Positions 53,066-62,124 of a stretch of DNA of 64,000 bases are shown piece by piece. The stretch comes from PoT sp049331405 (GTDB lineage Bacteria > Planctomycetota > Planctomycetia > Isosphaerales > Isosphaeraceae): positions 1,240,001-1,304,000 of the forward strand of contig NZ_CP186274.1 in NCBI RefSeq assembly GCF_049331405.1, read 5' to 3'. The position numbers were made by a program, and so were the translations under genes. Within the stretch, counting starts at the first letter, position 1; every line of letters begins with the position of its first letter. The notes beneath the pieces were generated by a model. It searched no databases. It was not told the origin of the DNA and worked only from the letters and a program-made list of their open reading frames with translations.

Positions 53066-53570
53066 GCCCTCTTCTCTCCCCTTCGCCTCCGAGCCAGATT
53101 GCCGATCTTTCCTCCGCTCTCGAGTTCGGCGAGAAATAACCTAGTCGAACCAGGCGACTTCCGTCTATTTTGGATGACTCGGCGTCGGCGAATGTCCGCG
53201 AAGTCCCCCTCGCGCGGGCTCGGAGCCGACGAGGGATGTTCCGGGCGGCCAGCCCGACCGATGACCGCCCCGGACCCTGGGGCGAGAAATGACGATGGGG
53301 CCTCGACGGTCCCCGAGTTCATTGTGAAGAATTCCGGTTCCGGGCCGGCGATGAGGGTGACGGGCTTGCGTTCGATACCCCGGAGATGAGAAAAGTACGG
53401 GGTCCCGGGACGCGACGATCCCTCGTTGCCCGGAGGAGTCGTCGAGTATCCATCCGTGCCCGGGGCGTGTTCCACGATCCAGAGCGGATGCGGAAGAAGC
53501 CTGCGAAAAGACCGCGGGTACGAGCCACGCGGCGAGTTTACGATACGATTTTGCGAGGAGAATGCACCTT
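53066..53570. other. Leader region of the pentose phosphate cluster
   Basis: 505 bp without a convincing gene. Near 53537-53549 the sequence TTTACGATACGATTTTG holds two overlapping TACGAT -10-like hexamers just upstream of GAGGAG; no clear -35 partner. Confidence 0.4.
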
Positions 53571-55670
53571 ATGGCTACCGCGGTCGACCCGAAGGCGGCG
53601 ATCAAGTCGGAGAAGCACCCGCTCGATGCGCTCAGCATCAATACGATCCGCACGCTGTCGATGGACGCCGTCCAGGCGGCCAACTCGGGACATCCCGGGG
53701 CCCCGATGGGCCTGGCGCCGGTGGCCTACTACCTCTGGCAGTACGTGCTCAACTTCGACCCGTCCGACCCGATCTGGCCGAACCGCGACCGCTTCGTGCT
53801 GTCGAACGGCCACGCGTCGATGCTGCTCTACTCGATGCTGCACCTGACGGGCGTGAAGGCGGTCAACAAGGATTACGAGATCCTGGGCGAGCCGTCGGTC
53901 CCGATGGACTCGATCAAGGGCTTCCGCCAGTGGCACTCTCGCTGCCCGGGCCACCCCGAATACCGCTGGACCTCGGGCGTCGAGACGACGACCGGCCCGC
54001 TCGGCCAGGGGGTGGGCAACAGCGTCGGCATGGCGATGGGCTCGAAGTGGCTGGGCGCCCACTACAACAAGCCCGGCTTCGAGGGCCTGATCGACTTCAA
54101 CGTCTACGCCATCTGCGGCGACGGCTGCATGATGGAGGGCATCTCGTCGGAGGCGGCCTCGCTCGCCGCCCACCTGAAGCTCTCGAACCTCTGCTGGATC
54201 TACGACAACAACCACATCAGCATCGAGGGCAGCACCTCGCTGGCCTTCACCGAGGACGTCGGCAAGCGGTTCCTCGCCTACGGCTGGAACGTCACGCACG
54301 TGACCGACGCCAATGACCTCGGCCAACTCGAGAAGGCCTTCAAGGTCTTCCACGACACCAAGGATCGCCCGACCCTCATCATCGTCGACACCCACATCGG
54401 CTTCGGGTCGCCCAACCGGCAGGACACGAAGGAAGCCCACGGCGAGCCGCTCGGCGAGGCCGAGGTCAAGCTGACCAAGAAGGCCTACGGCTGGCCCGAG
54501 GACGCCAAGTTCCTCGTCCCCGACGGCGTCTACGAGAACTTCCAGGACGGCATCGGCAAGCGCGGCAAGGAACTCCGCGAGGCCTGGTTCGCCAAGGTCG
54601 ACAAGTTCAAGACCGCCTTCCCCGAGGCGGCCGACGAGCTCTACAAGATCCAGCACCGCCAGCTCCCGGACGGCTGGGACAAGCACCTGACCGAATTCCC
54701 GGCCGACGCCAAGGGGATGGCCACCCGCGCCTCCTCGGGCAAGGTCCTGAACGCCGTCGCCCAGGGCGTCCCCTGGCTGATGGGGGGCTCGGCCGACCTC
54801 GCCCCGTCGACCAAGACCCTGCTCACCTTCGAAGGCGCGGGCGCCTTCCAGGCCGACAGCTACGGCGGCCGTAACCTGCACTTCGGCGTCCGCGAGCACG
54901 CCATGGGGGCGATCCTCAACGGCCTCGCCCTGGTGAAGATCCGGGCCTATGGCGCGGGCTTCCTGATCTTCAGCGACTACGGCCGGATGCCGATCCGCCT
55001 GGCCGCCGTCATGGAAATCCCGGTCATCTACGTCTTCACGCACGACTCCATCGGCGTGGGCGAGGACGGCCCGACCCACCAGCCGATCGAGCAGCTCGCC
55101 TCGCTCCGCGCCATGCCCGGCCTGGTCGTGATGCGCCCCTGCGACGCGAATGAGGTGGTCGAGGCCTGGCGCTACATCATGCAGCTCACGCACGAGCCGG
55201 CCTGCTTGATCCTGTCCCGCCAGGACCTGCCGACGCTCGACCGCACCAAGTATGCCCCCGCCAGCGGGCTTGCGAAGGGTGCCTACATCCTGGCGGACGC
55301 CGATGGTGGCAAGCCCGACGTGATCCTGCTCTCCACCGGCAGCGAAGTCTCCATGTGCGTCGAGGCCTACGAGAAGCTCAAGGCCGAGGGGATCAAGGCC
55401 CGCGTCGTCAGCATGCCGAGCTGGGACGTCTTCGAGCACCAGTCGGCCGAATACCGCGAGAGCGTCCTGCCGGCCTCGGTGACCGCCCGCGTCGCGGTCG
55501 AGAAGGCGGCGACCTTCGGCTGGAACCAGTACGTCGGCCTCACCGGCGCGATCATCGGCATGAAGACATTCGGCGCCTCGGCGCCGCTCAAGGAGCTGCA
55601 GAAGCAGTTCCACTTCACGACCGATGCCGTCGTCGCCGCGGCCAAGGACCAACTGGGGAAAGGGAAGTAA
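53571..55670 (+). CDS. tkt: Transketolase
   Basis: Predicted 699 residues, normal for transketolase. TPP/Mg region GDGCMMEGISSEAASLAAHL with the following NNHISIEG; GHPGAPMG near the N-terminus; FGVREHAMGAILNGLAL (catalytic Glu and pyrimidine contact), FSDYGRMPIRLAAVMEIPVI, and DGPTHQPIEQLASLRAMPG. Transfers two-carbon units in the non-oxidative pentose phosphate branch. Start ATG 53571 is 10 nt after GAGGAG; the ATG at 53562 is only 1 nt away from it and is less likely. First gene of the block; rpiB follows 3 nt after its stop. Confidence 0.96.
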   Translation: MATAVDPKAAIKSEKHPLDALSINTIRTLSMDAVQAANSGHPGAPMGLAPVAYYLWQYVLNFDPSDPIWPNRDRFVLSNGHASMLLYSMLHLTGVKAVNKDYEILGEPSVPMDSIKGFRQWHSRCPGHPEYRWTSGVETTTGPLGQGVGNSVGMAMGSKWLGAHYNKPGFEGLIDFNVYAICGDGCMMEGISSEAASLAAHLKLSNLCWIYDNNHISIEGSTSLAFTEDVGKRFLAYGWNVTHVTDANDLGQLEKAFKVFHDTKDRPTLIIVDTHIGFGSPNRQDTKEAHGEPLGEAEVKLTKKAYGWPEDAKFLVPDGVYENFQDGIGKRGKELREAWFAKVDKFKTAFPEAADELYKIQHRQLPDGWDKHLTEFPADAKGMATRASSGKVLNAVAQGVPWLMGGSADLAPSTKTLLTFEGAGAFQADSYGGRNLHFGVREHAMGAILNGLALVKIRAYGAGFLIFSDYGRMPIRLAAVMEIPVIYVFTHDSIGVGEDGPTHQPIEQLASLRAMPGLVVMRPCDANEVVEAWRYIMQLTHEPACLILSRQDLPTLDRTKYAPASGLAKGAYILADADGGKPDVILLSTGSEVSMCVEAYEKLKAEGIKARVVSMPSWDVFEHQSAEYRESVLPASVTARVAVEKAATFGWNQYVGLTGAIIGMKTFGASAPLKELQKQFHFTTDAVVAAAKDQLGKGK

Positions 55671-55673
55671 GCC

Positions 55674-56141
55674 ATGAAGATCGCCCTGGCGGCCGACCAC
55701 GCCGGATACACCTTGAAGGAGCAGCTGCGCCGCGGCCTGGTCGAGCAGGGGCACGACGTCCTCGACCTGGGGACGAATGACCCCTCCGTCCCGGACGATT
55801 ACCCCGACTTCGCCGAGGCGTTGGGGAGGGCGATCCAGGACGGCCGTGCCGAGCGGGGGATCCTGCTCTGCGGCTCGGGCGTCGGTGCGTCGGTCGCCGC
55901 GAACAAGCTCACGGGCATCCGCGCGGCCGTCTGCCACGACACCTATTCCGCCCACCAGGGGGTCGAGCACGACGACATGAACGTGCTCGTCCTCGGGGCG
56001 CGGATCGTCGGCACGGCGCTCGCCGTCGACCTCGTCGCGGCCTACCTCGGCGCGAAGTTCTCGCACGAGGAGCGGCACGAGCGGCGGCTCGCCAAGGTCA
56101 AGGCGCTCGAGGCCGACCTGCTCCGGCCGCCGGCCGGCTAA
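55674..56141 (+). CDS. rpiB: Ribose-5-phosphate isomerase B
   Basis: Predicted 155 residues of the RpiB/LacAB family: MKIALAADHAGYTLKEQL, DYPDFAEALGRAI, the active-site CGSGVGASVAANKLTGIRAA and NVLVLGARIVG. Active-site Cys is in LLCGSGVG. Interconverts ribulose-5-P and ribose-5-P. It starts 3 nt after tkt, so is co-translated. A terminator follows. Confidence 0.95.
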   Translation: MKIALAADHAGYTLKEQLRRGLVEQGHDVLDLGTNDPSVPDDYPDFAEALGRAIQDGRAERGILLCGSGVGASVAANKLTGIRAAVCHDTYSAHQGVEHDDMNVLVLGARIVGTALAVDLVAAYLGAKFSHEERHERRLAKVKALEADLLRPPAG

Positions 56142-56164
56142 GAAACGGTATCGGCTTGAGATTC

Positions 56165-56196
56165 GGCCCCCGACCCGAGATCATCGGTCGGGGGCC
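56165..56196 (+). terminator. Terminator after rpiB
   Basis: GGCCCCCGACC (56165-56175) and GGTCGGGGGCC (56186-56196): perfect 11-bp stem, 10-nt loop, then TCTTTCG. It separates tkt-rpiB from glgX-gnd-zwf. Confidence 0.75.
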
Positions 56197-56356
56197 TCTT
56201 TCGTAGACTGGCCCTCGGATCGATCCCCTCCAGATCCGTTCGCGAACGACCCGCACGAGCGAGACGCGCCGGGCCGTCGGACGATGCGGAAGGCCCGATC
56301 GCTCCTGGGCCGATCCACCGCGTCGGCCGAGGGTCCGCGCCCCGGTCGAGGACGCC

Positions 56357-58576
56357 GTGAAAGAGATCCGCCGATCCCCAGTCACCCCGGTCGAGAACGG
56401 ACACCCTCGCGACGCCGCGGGCGCGAGGGCGGGCACCTCCGCGAATGCCGATCCGGACCGGGCCCCGGCCTGCGGGACGGGCCCGGCGAAGGGGGCGCCG
56501 AGGGGGATCCTCGAGTGGTTCGGGTCGGAGGGATACCCGTTGCCGCCCGGCCAATCGTGGATCGAGGAGGAGGAGGCGTACAACTTCGTCCTCCTCTCAG
56601 AGAACGCCGGCGGCGTCACGCTCCTGCTCTACGGCGAATGTGACCAGGTCGAGCCGCTCTACACGCTCGAGCTCGATTACCGGATCCACAAGCTGCGCTC
56701 GATCTGGTTCTGCAAGGTCGCCAGGAAGGACGCCGGCGACGTCCGCTATTACGGCTACAGGGTCTCGGGCCCCGCGCCAGGCGGCCCGGACGTCCTGCAC
56801 GCGTTCGACCCCGAAAAGATCCTGCTCGACCCTTATGCCAGGGCGGTCTGGTTCCCCCCCGGGTTCAGCCGGGAAGCGGCCAGTCATCCGGGGTCGACGG
56901 CGGGCAAGGCCCCGCTCGGCGTCCTCTGCATGGACGACCCGTCGACGCCCCGGGACGATCCCCGCTGGCGCGTGCGCGACCCGAACGTCATCATCTACGA
57001 GATGCACGTCGGCGGCTTCACCCAGGGGCCGAGCAGCGGCGTCGCACCCGAGCTGCGCGGGACCTTCGCCGGGGTCGTCGAGAAGATCCCGCACCTGAAG
57101 GATCTGGGGATCACCCGCGTGGAGCTGATGCCCGTGCACCAGTTCGACCCTGAGGAGGGGAACTACTGGGGCTACATGACCCTGAACTTCTTCGCCCCGC
57201 ACCAGCAATACGCCTCCGACCGGGCCCACGCGCGCGAGGAGTTCCGGGAGATGGTCGACGCCTTCCACGAGGCGGGGATCGAGGTCATCCTCGACGTCGT
57301 CTACAACCACACGACCGAGGCCGACCAGTCGGGCCCGAATTACAGCTTCAAGGGGATCGACAACAGCACCTATTACCTCCTTTCCGGCGACCCGAACGCC
57401 CCCTACGCCGACTTCTCGGGGACGGGCAACACCCTGCATTGCGGGAGCCGCGTCGTCCGCGTCCTGATCCTCGAGAGCCTGCGGTACTGGGTCACGCAGA
57501 TGGGGGTCGACGGCTTCCGCTTCGACCTCGCCTCCATCTTCACCAGGCAGGACGACGGCACGACCAACCTGGCCGACTCGTCGCTCGTCTCGGCCATCCG
57601 GGCCGACCCCGTCCTGCGCCACGTCCACCTGATCGCCGAGCCCTGGGACGCGGGCGGGGCCTATCAGCTCGGCAGCCACTTCCCCGGCCAGTCCTGGAGC
57701 CAGTGGAACGGGCAGTATCGCGACGACCTCCGCAAGTTCATCAAGGGGGATCGGGGCATGGTCCCGACCCTCATGCGACGGATCTACGGCAGCGACGACC
57801 TCTTCCCCGACGACGTCCGCGAGGCCTGCCGCCCCTTCCACACGGTCAATTATGTGAACGCGCATGACGGCTTCACCCTCTATGACCTCCTCGCCTATGA
57901 CGAGAAGCACAACTGGGCGAACGGCCACGACAACACCGACGGCCAGTCCGACAACTACAGCTGGAACTGCGGCTGGGAGGGGGACGAAGGCGCGCCGGCC
58001 GACGTCCTCGTGCTGAGGACCCGCCAGGCGAAGAACCTCTGCGCCCTCTTGATGCTCTCCAACGGGATCCCCATGTTCCGCGCGGGGGACGAATTCCTCC
58101 AGACGCAGGGGGGGAACAACAACCCGTACAACCAGGACAACGCCACGTCCTGGCTCGACTGGACTCGGCTCGAGACACACGCGGACGTCCATCGCTTCTT
58201 CCGGCTCATGATCCGGTTCCGCAAGACGCACCCGACCCTGCATCGGACCCGATTCTGGCGCGACGACGTCCGCTGGTACGGCGTCGGGGCGGAGGTGGAC
58301 CTCGGGGACGAGTCGCACAGCCTCGCCTACTGCCTGCGAGGGGGCTCGCTCGACGACGTCGACCTCTACGTCATGATCAACGCCTACTGGGAGCCGCTCA
58401 CCTTCGCGATCCAGGAGGGCTCCGCCGAGGATTGGAGCCGGGTCGTCGACACCGCCCTGGCGAGCCCCGAAGACATCGCCGAGGACGGGACGGGGCCGCG
58501 GGTGCCGTCCCTGGTCTATGAAGTGCAGGCACGTTCCCTGGTGGTGCTCGCGCGCCAGGGGCGGCCGACGCCTTGA
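56357..58576 (+). CDS. glgX: Glycogen debranching enzyme, GlgX type
   Basis: Predicted 739 residues. After a disordered ~50-residue N-terminus comes a beta-sandwich (CBM48-like) and a GH13 barrel: EMHVGGFTQG, VELMPVHQF, DVVYNHTTE, the nucleophile region VDGFRFDLAS, acid region IAEPWDAGG and NAHDGFTLYDLL (transition-state Asp). NNPYNQDN and LMLSNGIPMFRAGDE complete the set. Debranches glycogen limit dextrins. GTG start at 56357 with GAGG upstream. Sitting beside gnd and zwf, it links glycogen breakdown to glucose-6-P oxidation. Confidence 0.93.
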   Translation: MKEIRRSPVTPVENGHPRDAAGARAGTSANADPDRAPACGTGPAKGAPRGILEWFGSEGYPLPPGQSWIEEEEAYNFVLLSENAGGVTLLLYGECDQVEPLYTLELDYRIHKLRSIWFCKVARKDAGDVRYYGYRVSGPAPGGPDVLHAFDPEKILLDPYARAVWFPPGFSREAASHPGSTAGKAPLGVLCMDDPSTPRDDPRWRVRDPNVIIYEMHVGGFTQGPSSGVAPELRGTFAGVVEKIPHLKDLGITRVELMPVHQFDPEEGNYWGYMTLNFFAPHQQYASDRAHAREEFREMVDAFHEAGIEVILDVVYNHTTEADQSGPNYSFKGIDNSTYYLLSGDPNAPYADFSGTGNTLHCGSRVVRVLILESLRYWVTQMGVDGFRFDLASIFTRQDDGTTNLADSSLVSAIRADPVLRHVHLIAEPWDAGGAYQLGSHFPGQSWSQWNGQYRDDLRKFIKGDRGMVPTLMRRIYGSDDLFPDDVREACRPFHTVNYVNAHDGFTLYDLLAYDEKHNWANGHDNTDGQSDNYSWNCGWEGDEGAPADVLVLRTRQAKNLCALLMLSNGIPMFRAGDEFLQTQGGNNNPYNQDNATSWLDWTRLETHADVHRFFRLMIRFRKTHPTLHRTRFWRDDVRWYGVGAEVDLGDESHSLAYCLRGGSLDDVDLYVMINAYWEPLTFAIQEGSAEDWSRVVDTALASPEDIAEDGTGPRVPSLVYEVQARSLVVLARQGRPTP

Positions 58577-58655
58577 TGAAATCGAGTCGAAGACCGTGCT
58601 GAACGGAGCGGGCAAGATCGACGGGCCCGAACCGCATACTCTAAGGGGAAATCGG

Positions 58656-59669
58656 ATGCAGATCGGCATGATCGGGCTGGGCCGGATGGGTGCGAACATG
58701 GTCCGCCGCCTGGCGAAGGGGGGGCACGACTGCGTCGTCTACGACGTCCACGCCGAGGCCGTCTCGAACCTGGCCAAGGAGGGGATGACCGGCGCCTCGT
58801 CGCTGCCCGACTTCGTGCAGAAGCTGGCGAAGCCGAGGGCGGTCTGGCTGATGGTCCCCGCCGGCGTCGTCGACAAGACGCTCGAGCAGCTGATCCCGCT
58901 CCTCGAGGCCGACGACATCGTGATCGACGGCGGCAACTCCTACTACGTCGACGACCTCCGCCGGGCCAAGGAGCTGAAGCCGAAGGGGCTGAACTACGTC
59001 GACGTCGGCACGAGCGGCGGCGTCTTCGGGCTCGATCGCGGCTACTGCATGATGATCGGCGGGGATGAGGCGGTCGTGAAGCACCTCGACCCGATCTTCG
59101 CGACCCTCGCCCCCCCGTCCGACTCGGCACCCCCCACGCCCGGCCGCGAGCCCGGGCAGGGCACCGCCGAGCATGGCTACCTGCACTGCGGCCCCAACGG
59201 CGCGGGGCACTTCGTGAAGATGGTCCACAACGGCATCGAGTACGGCATCATGGCGGCCTATGCCGAGGGGATCGCGATCCTCAAGCACGCCAACATCGGC
59301 AAGAAGACCCACGACATCGACGCCGAGACGACGCCGCTCCGCGACCCGGATCTCTACCAGTACGACCTCAACGTCGGCGAGATCGCCGAGGTCTGGCGAC
59401 GAGGGAGCGTCATCGCCTCCTGGCTCCTCGACCTCACCGCGACGGCCCTCCTGAAGGACGCGGACCTCGGCGGCTTCGAGGGCCGCGTCTCCGACTCCGG
59501 CGAAGGGCGCTGGACGATCAAGGCGGCCATCGACGAGGCCGTCCCCGCCCACGTCCTGACCACCGCCCTGTACGAGCGGTTCGCCTCCCGGGGCGAGAGC
59601 GACTTCGCCGACAAGCTCCTCTCGGCGATGCGCTTCCAGTTCGGCGGGCACGTCGAGAAGAAGGCGTGA
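58656..59669 (+). CDS. gnd: 6-phosphogluconate dehydrogenase, short NAD-type
   Basis: Predicted 337 residues, far shorter than the ~470 of classical NADP enzymes, matching the GntZ/NAD-dependent decarboxylating type. MQIGMIGLGRMGANMVRRLA is the Rossmann start; the residue after beta-2 is Asp (VVYDVHAEAV), which favours NAD over NADP. Substrate motifs DVGTSGGVFGLDRGY and GPNGAGHFVKMVHNGIEYGI (catalytic Lys). Produces ribulose-5-P and CO2. AAGGGGA precedes ATG 58656; 79 nt after glgX. Confidence 0.93.
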   Translation: MQIGMIGLGRMGANMVRRLAKGGHDCVVYDVHAEAVSNLAKEGMTGASSLPDFVQKLAKPRAVWLMVPAGVVDKTLEQLIPLLEADDIVIDGGNSYYVDDLRRAKELKPKGLNYVDVGTSGGVFGLDRGYCMMIGGDEAVVKHLDPIFATLAPPSDSAPPTPGREPGQGTAEHGYLHCGPNGAGHFVKMVHNGIEYGIMAAYAEGIAILKHANIGKKTHDIDAETTPLRDPDLYQYDLNVGEIAEVWRRGSVIASWLLDLTATALLKDADLGGFEGRVSDSGEGRWTIKAAIDEAVPAHVLTTALYERFASRGESDFADKLLSAMRFQFGGHVEKKA

Positions 59670-59806
59670 TGATATCGCGGTAAGTCCGCGACACGCGACA
59701 CGACGCGATGCCCTCGGCGACAACGAAGGGGAGGGGGCGAAGCCTCTAATCCCCTCCTCCTCTCCCGCTGCCTCAATTTCGACCCGATTCGAGGAGACGA
59801 TAGGAC
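59670..59806. other. gnd-zwf intercistronic spacer
   Basis: 137 bp. GGAGGGG (59730-59736) can pair with CCCCTCC (59751-59757). The strength is low and read-through into zwf is likely. Confidence 0.3.
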
Positions 59807-61177
59807 ATGGCCCTGCCCCCTTCGGATGCGCTCGTCTTCTTCGGCGCCACCGGCGACCTCGCCTACAAGAAGATCTTCCCGGCCCTCCAGGGCATGGTGA
59901 AGCGCGGCCACCTGGACGTGCCGGTGATCGGCGTGGCCAAGGCCGGCTGGGACCTCGACCGCCTCAAGGAGCGGGCCCGTGAGAGCCTCGAGCAGCACGG
60001 CGGCATCGACGCGGCCGCGTTCGAGAAGCTCCTCTCGCTGCTGCATTACATCGACGGCGACTACGCCGACCCGGCCACCTTCGAGGCCCTCCGCCGCGAG
60101 CTTGGCGAGGCCAAGCACCCGACCCATTACCTGGCGATCCCCCCGAAGCTCTTCGGCCTCGTCGTCGACCAGCTCGCGAAGTCGGGCTGCGCCAGGGATG
60201 CCCGGATCATCGTCGAGAAGCCGTTCGGCCGCGACCTCGCCTCGGCCCGCGAGCTTAACAAGACGCTCCTCCGCGCCTTCAACGAGTCGTCGATCTTCCG
60301 GATCGATCACTACCTCGGCAAGGGCCCCGTCCAGAACCTGCTCTACTTCCGCTTCGCCAACTCGTTCCTGGAGCCGATCTGGAACCGGAACTACATCGAG
60401 AGCGTCCAGATCACGATGGCCGAGAACTTCGGCGTCGAGGGCAGGGGAGCCTTCTACGAAGAAGCCGGCGCGATCCGCGACGTGGTCCAGAACCACCTCT
60501 TCCAGATCCTCTCCATCATCGCCATGGAGCCGCCGGTCGAGGACGACGACGAGTCGGTCCGCGACGAGAAGGTGAAGGTCATCAAGGCCATCCCGCCGCT
60601 CAATCCCCAGAACGTGGTCCGCGGCCAGTTCCGCGGCTACCGCGACGAGAAGGGGGTGGCCCCCGGCTCGCAGGTCGAGACGTTCGCCTCGCTCAAACTC
60701 GAGGTCCACTCCTGGCGCTGGCATGGGGTACCCTTCTTCATCAGGGCCGGGAAGCAGATGCCCGTGACCTGCGCCGAGGTGCTCGTCACCCTCAAGCGGC
60801 CGCCGGCGTCCTCGCACACGATCTCGTCCACGGCGAACTACGTACGGTTCCGCCTGAGCCCCGACATCGCCATCGCGATCGGCACGATGACGCTCCAGCC
60901 CGGCGACGAGTCGGTCGGCCGGCCCGTCGAATTGCTGGCCTCGCACCGGCCACATGGCGACGAGATGGACGCCTACGAACGGCTCCTCGGCGATGCCATG
61001 AAGGGGGACCAGAGCCTCTTCGCCCGAGAGGACTACGTCGAGGCCGCCTGGAAGGTCGTGGCCCCGATCCTCCACGGCACGACCCCGCTCTTCGAGTATG
61101 AGCCCCACACCTGGGGTCCCGAGGAAGCCGATCGTCTCTTCGGCGGCGGCTGGCACAACCCCTCAAATCCAGCCTGA
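59807..61177 (+). CDS. zwf: Glucose-6-phosphate 1-dehydrogenase
   Basis: Predicted 456 residues. FFGATGDLAYKKIFPALQGM is the cofactor loop, IVEKPFGRDLASARELNKTL and the active-site RIDHYLGKGPVQNLLYFRFA are present, followed by DVVQNHLFQI. Oxidises glucose-6-P to 6-phosphogluconolactone, the first step of the oxidative branch; 6-phosphogluconolactonase (pgl) is not encoded in the window. GAGGAGA 9 nt before the ATG. Last gene of the block. Confidence 0.96.
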   Translation: MALPPSDALVFFGATGDLAYKKIFPALQGMVKRGHLDVPVIGVAKAGWDLDRLKERARESLEQHGGIDAAAFEKLLSLLHYIDGDYADPATFEALRRELGEAKHPTHYLAIPPKLFGLVVDQLAKSGCARDARIIVEKPFGRDLASARELNKTLLRAFNESSIFRIDHYLGKGPVQNLLYFRFANSFLEPIWNRNYIESVQITMAENFGVEGRGAFYEEAGAIRDVVQNHLFQILSIIAMEPPVEDDDESVRDEKVKVIKAIPPLNPQNVVRGQFRGYRDEKGVAPGSQVETFASLKLEVHSWRWHGVPFFIRAGKQMPVTCAEVLVTLKRPPASSHTISSTANYVRFRLSPDIAIAIGTMTLQPGDESVGRPVELLASHRPHGDEMDAYERLLGDAMKGDQSLFAREDYVEAAWKVVAPILHGTTPLFEYEPHTWGPEEADRLFGGGWHNPSNPA

Positions 61178-62124
61178 TCGCGCCTCCACTCTCCCATCGC
61201 CGGGCCTTCCTCCCCCCGCCCGGCAGCCCTGATGGCGGGTCCGACGTATCCGCGTCAAGTGTACGGGCGTGGCGCCGCAGCCGCGGGGCGTTCACGTGCC
61301 ATCGGGCACTGCATCGAGGTGCGATGAGGCCATGCGCCTCGCCCGATGTCGGGCACCGGCCCTTCGATTTCCCTCACGCGAGACCTCGGCGGTCACCTTC
61401 AGGGAGGCCGCCGAGGTGCTCAGGTTGAGGGCCTGCGCCTCCGTAAGATCCTGACATGCCTGTCGCTGCTGCCGGGTCGAGACTTCTTCGGCAGGGCATG
61501 GTCAGGTACGAGGCCGAGGCTCGAATCATCAGAGGGGCCGTGCGAGCCCACGAAGCACAGCCTGTATCGTGGTTGGCATGGCCGTTTGGCTGCTATATAT
61601 CATGGAGAATGCCAGGACCCATCGATTCCAACCTGCGGAAAACATGGGAGCATCTGTGGGATAATCTTGGCTTAAGAAAGTTTAAGAAAAGAGATTGCAA
61701 TCTTAAGAAGCCAAGCTTATCTTTTGCTCAACTGACTCGGTGAGTCAAGATCGCGGCTCGAAGATCGCGAGCATCTGGCAGGGGCAGGAGAGAAGTCCCC
61801 ATTTTCAAAATGTGTGGGCTTTTTGAAGATCCTCGATCGTGGGCCGATGGTCGTGCTCCAGCGAGAGGATCCCGAAGGATCGACTGCGCCCGGGCCTCAT
61901 CGATAACGTCTGGCCGATCCTGATAGGGCCGAGCGGCTGCGCGTCGGGGGCTGTGCGAGGGCCTTCTTGCGCCCGCTCGGAATGCCGGCGCACGGTATGA
62001 GTTCGTCGTTTCGCACGGCCGCTCGCTCGCGATATTCGCCGTCGTTTTCCAAGTCCCTCTCGAGGTCGCGAACCTCGGGTCGCGACCTCGCGCCCATTCC
62101 ACACCGCTTGAGGAGCCTACCTCG
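61178..62124. other. Long gap before the giant surface-protein gene
   Basis: About 950 bp without a convincing gene. At 61666-61715 an AT-rich hairpin can form: CTTGGCTTAAGA with a partner ending AAGCCAAG; this AT-rich zone may include the promoter or a regulatory element for the downstream gene. Short frames elsewhere look like noise. Confidence 0.4.

Noticed and set aside
53538..56078. 846-codon open frame antisense to tkt and rpiB
   Set aside because: Composition is typical of antisense reading of GC-rich codons; the plus-strand genes have full catalytic motifs.
56597..58699. 700-codon open frame antisense to glgX
   Set aside because: Same reason: shadow frame opposite a complete GH13 enzyme.
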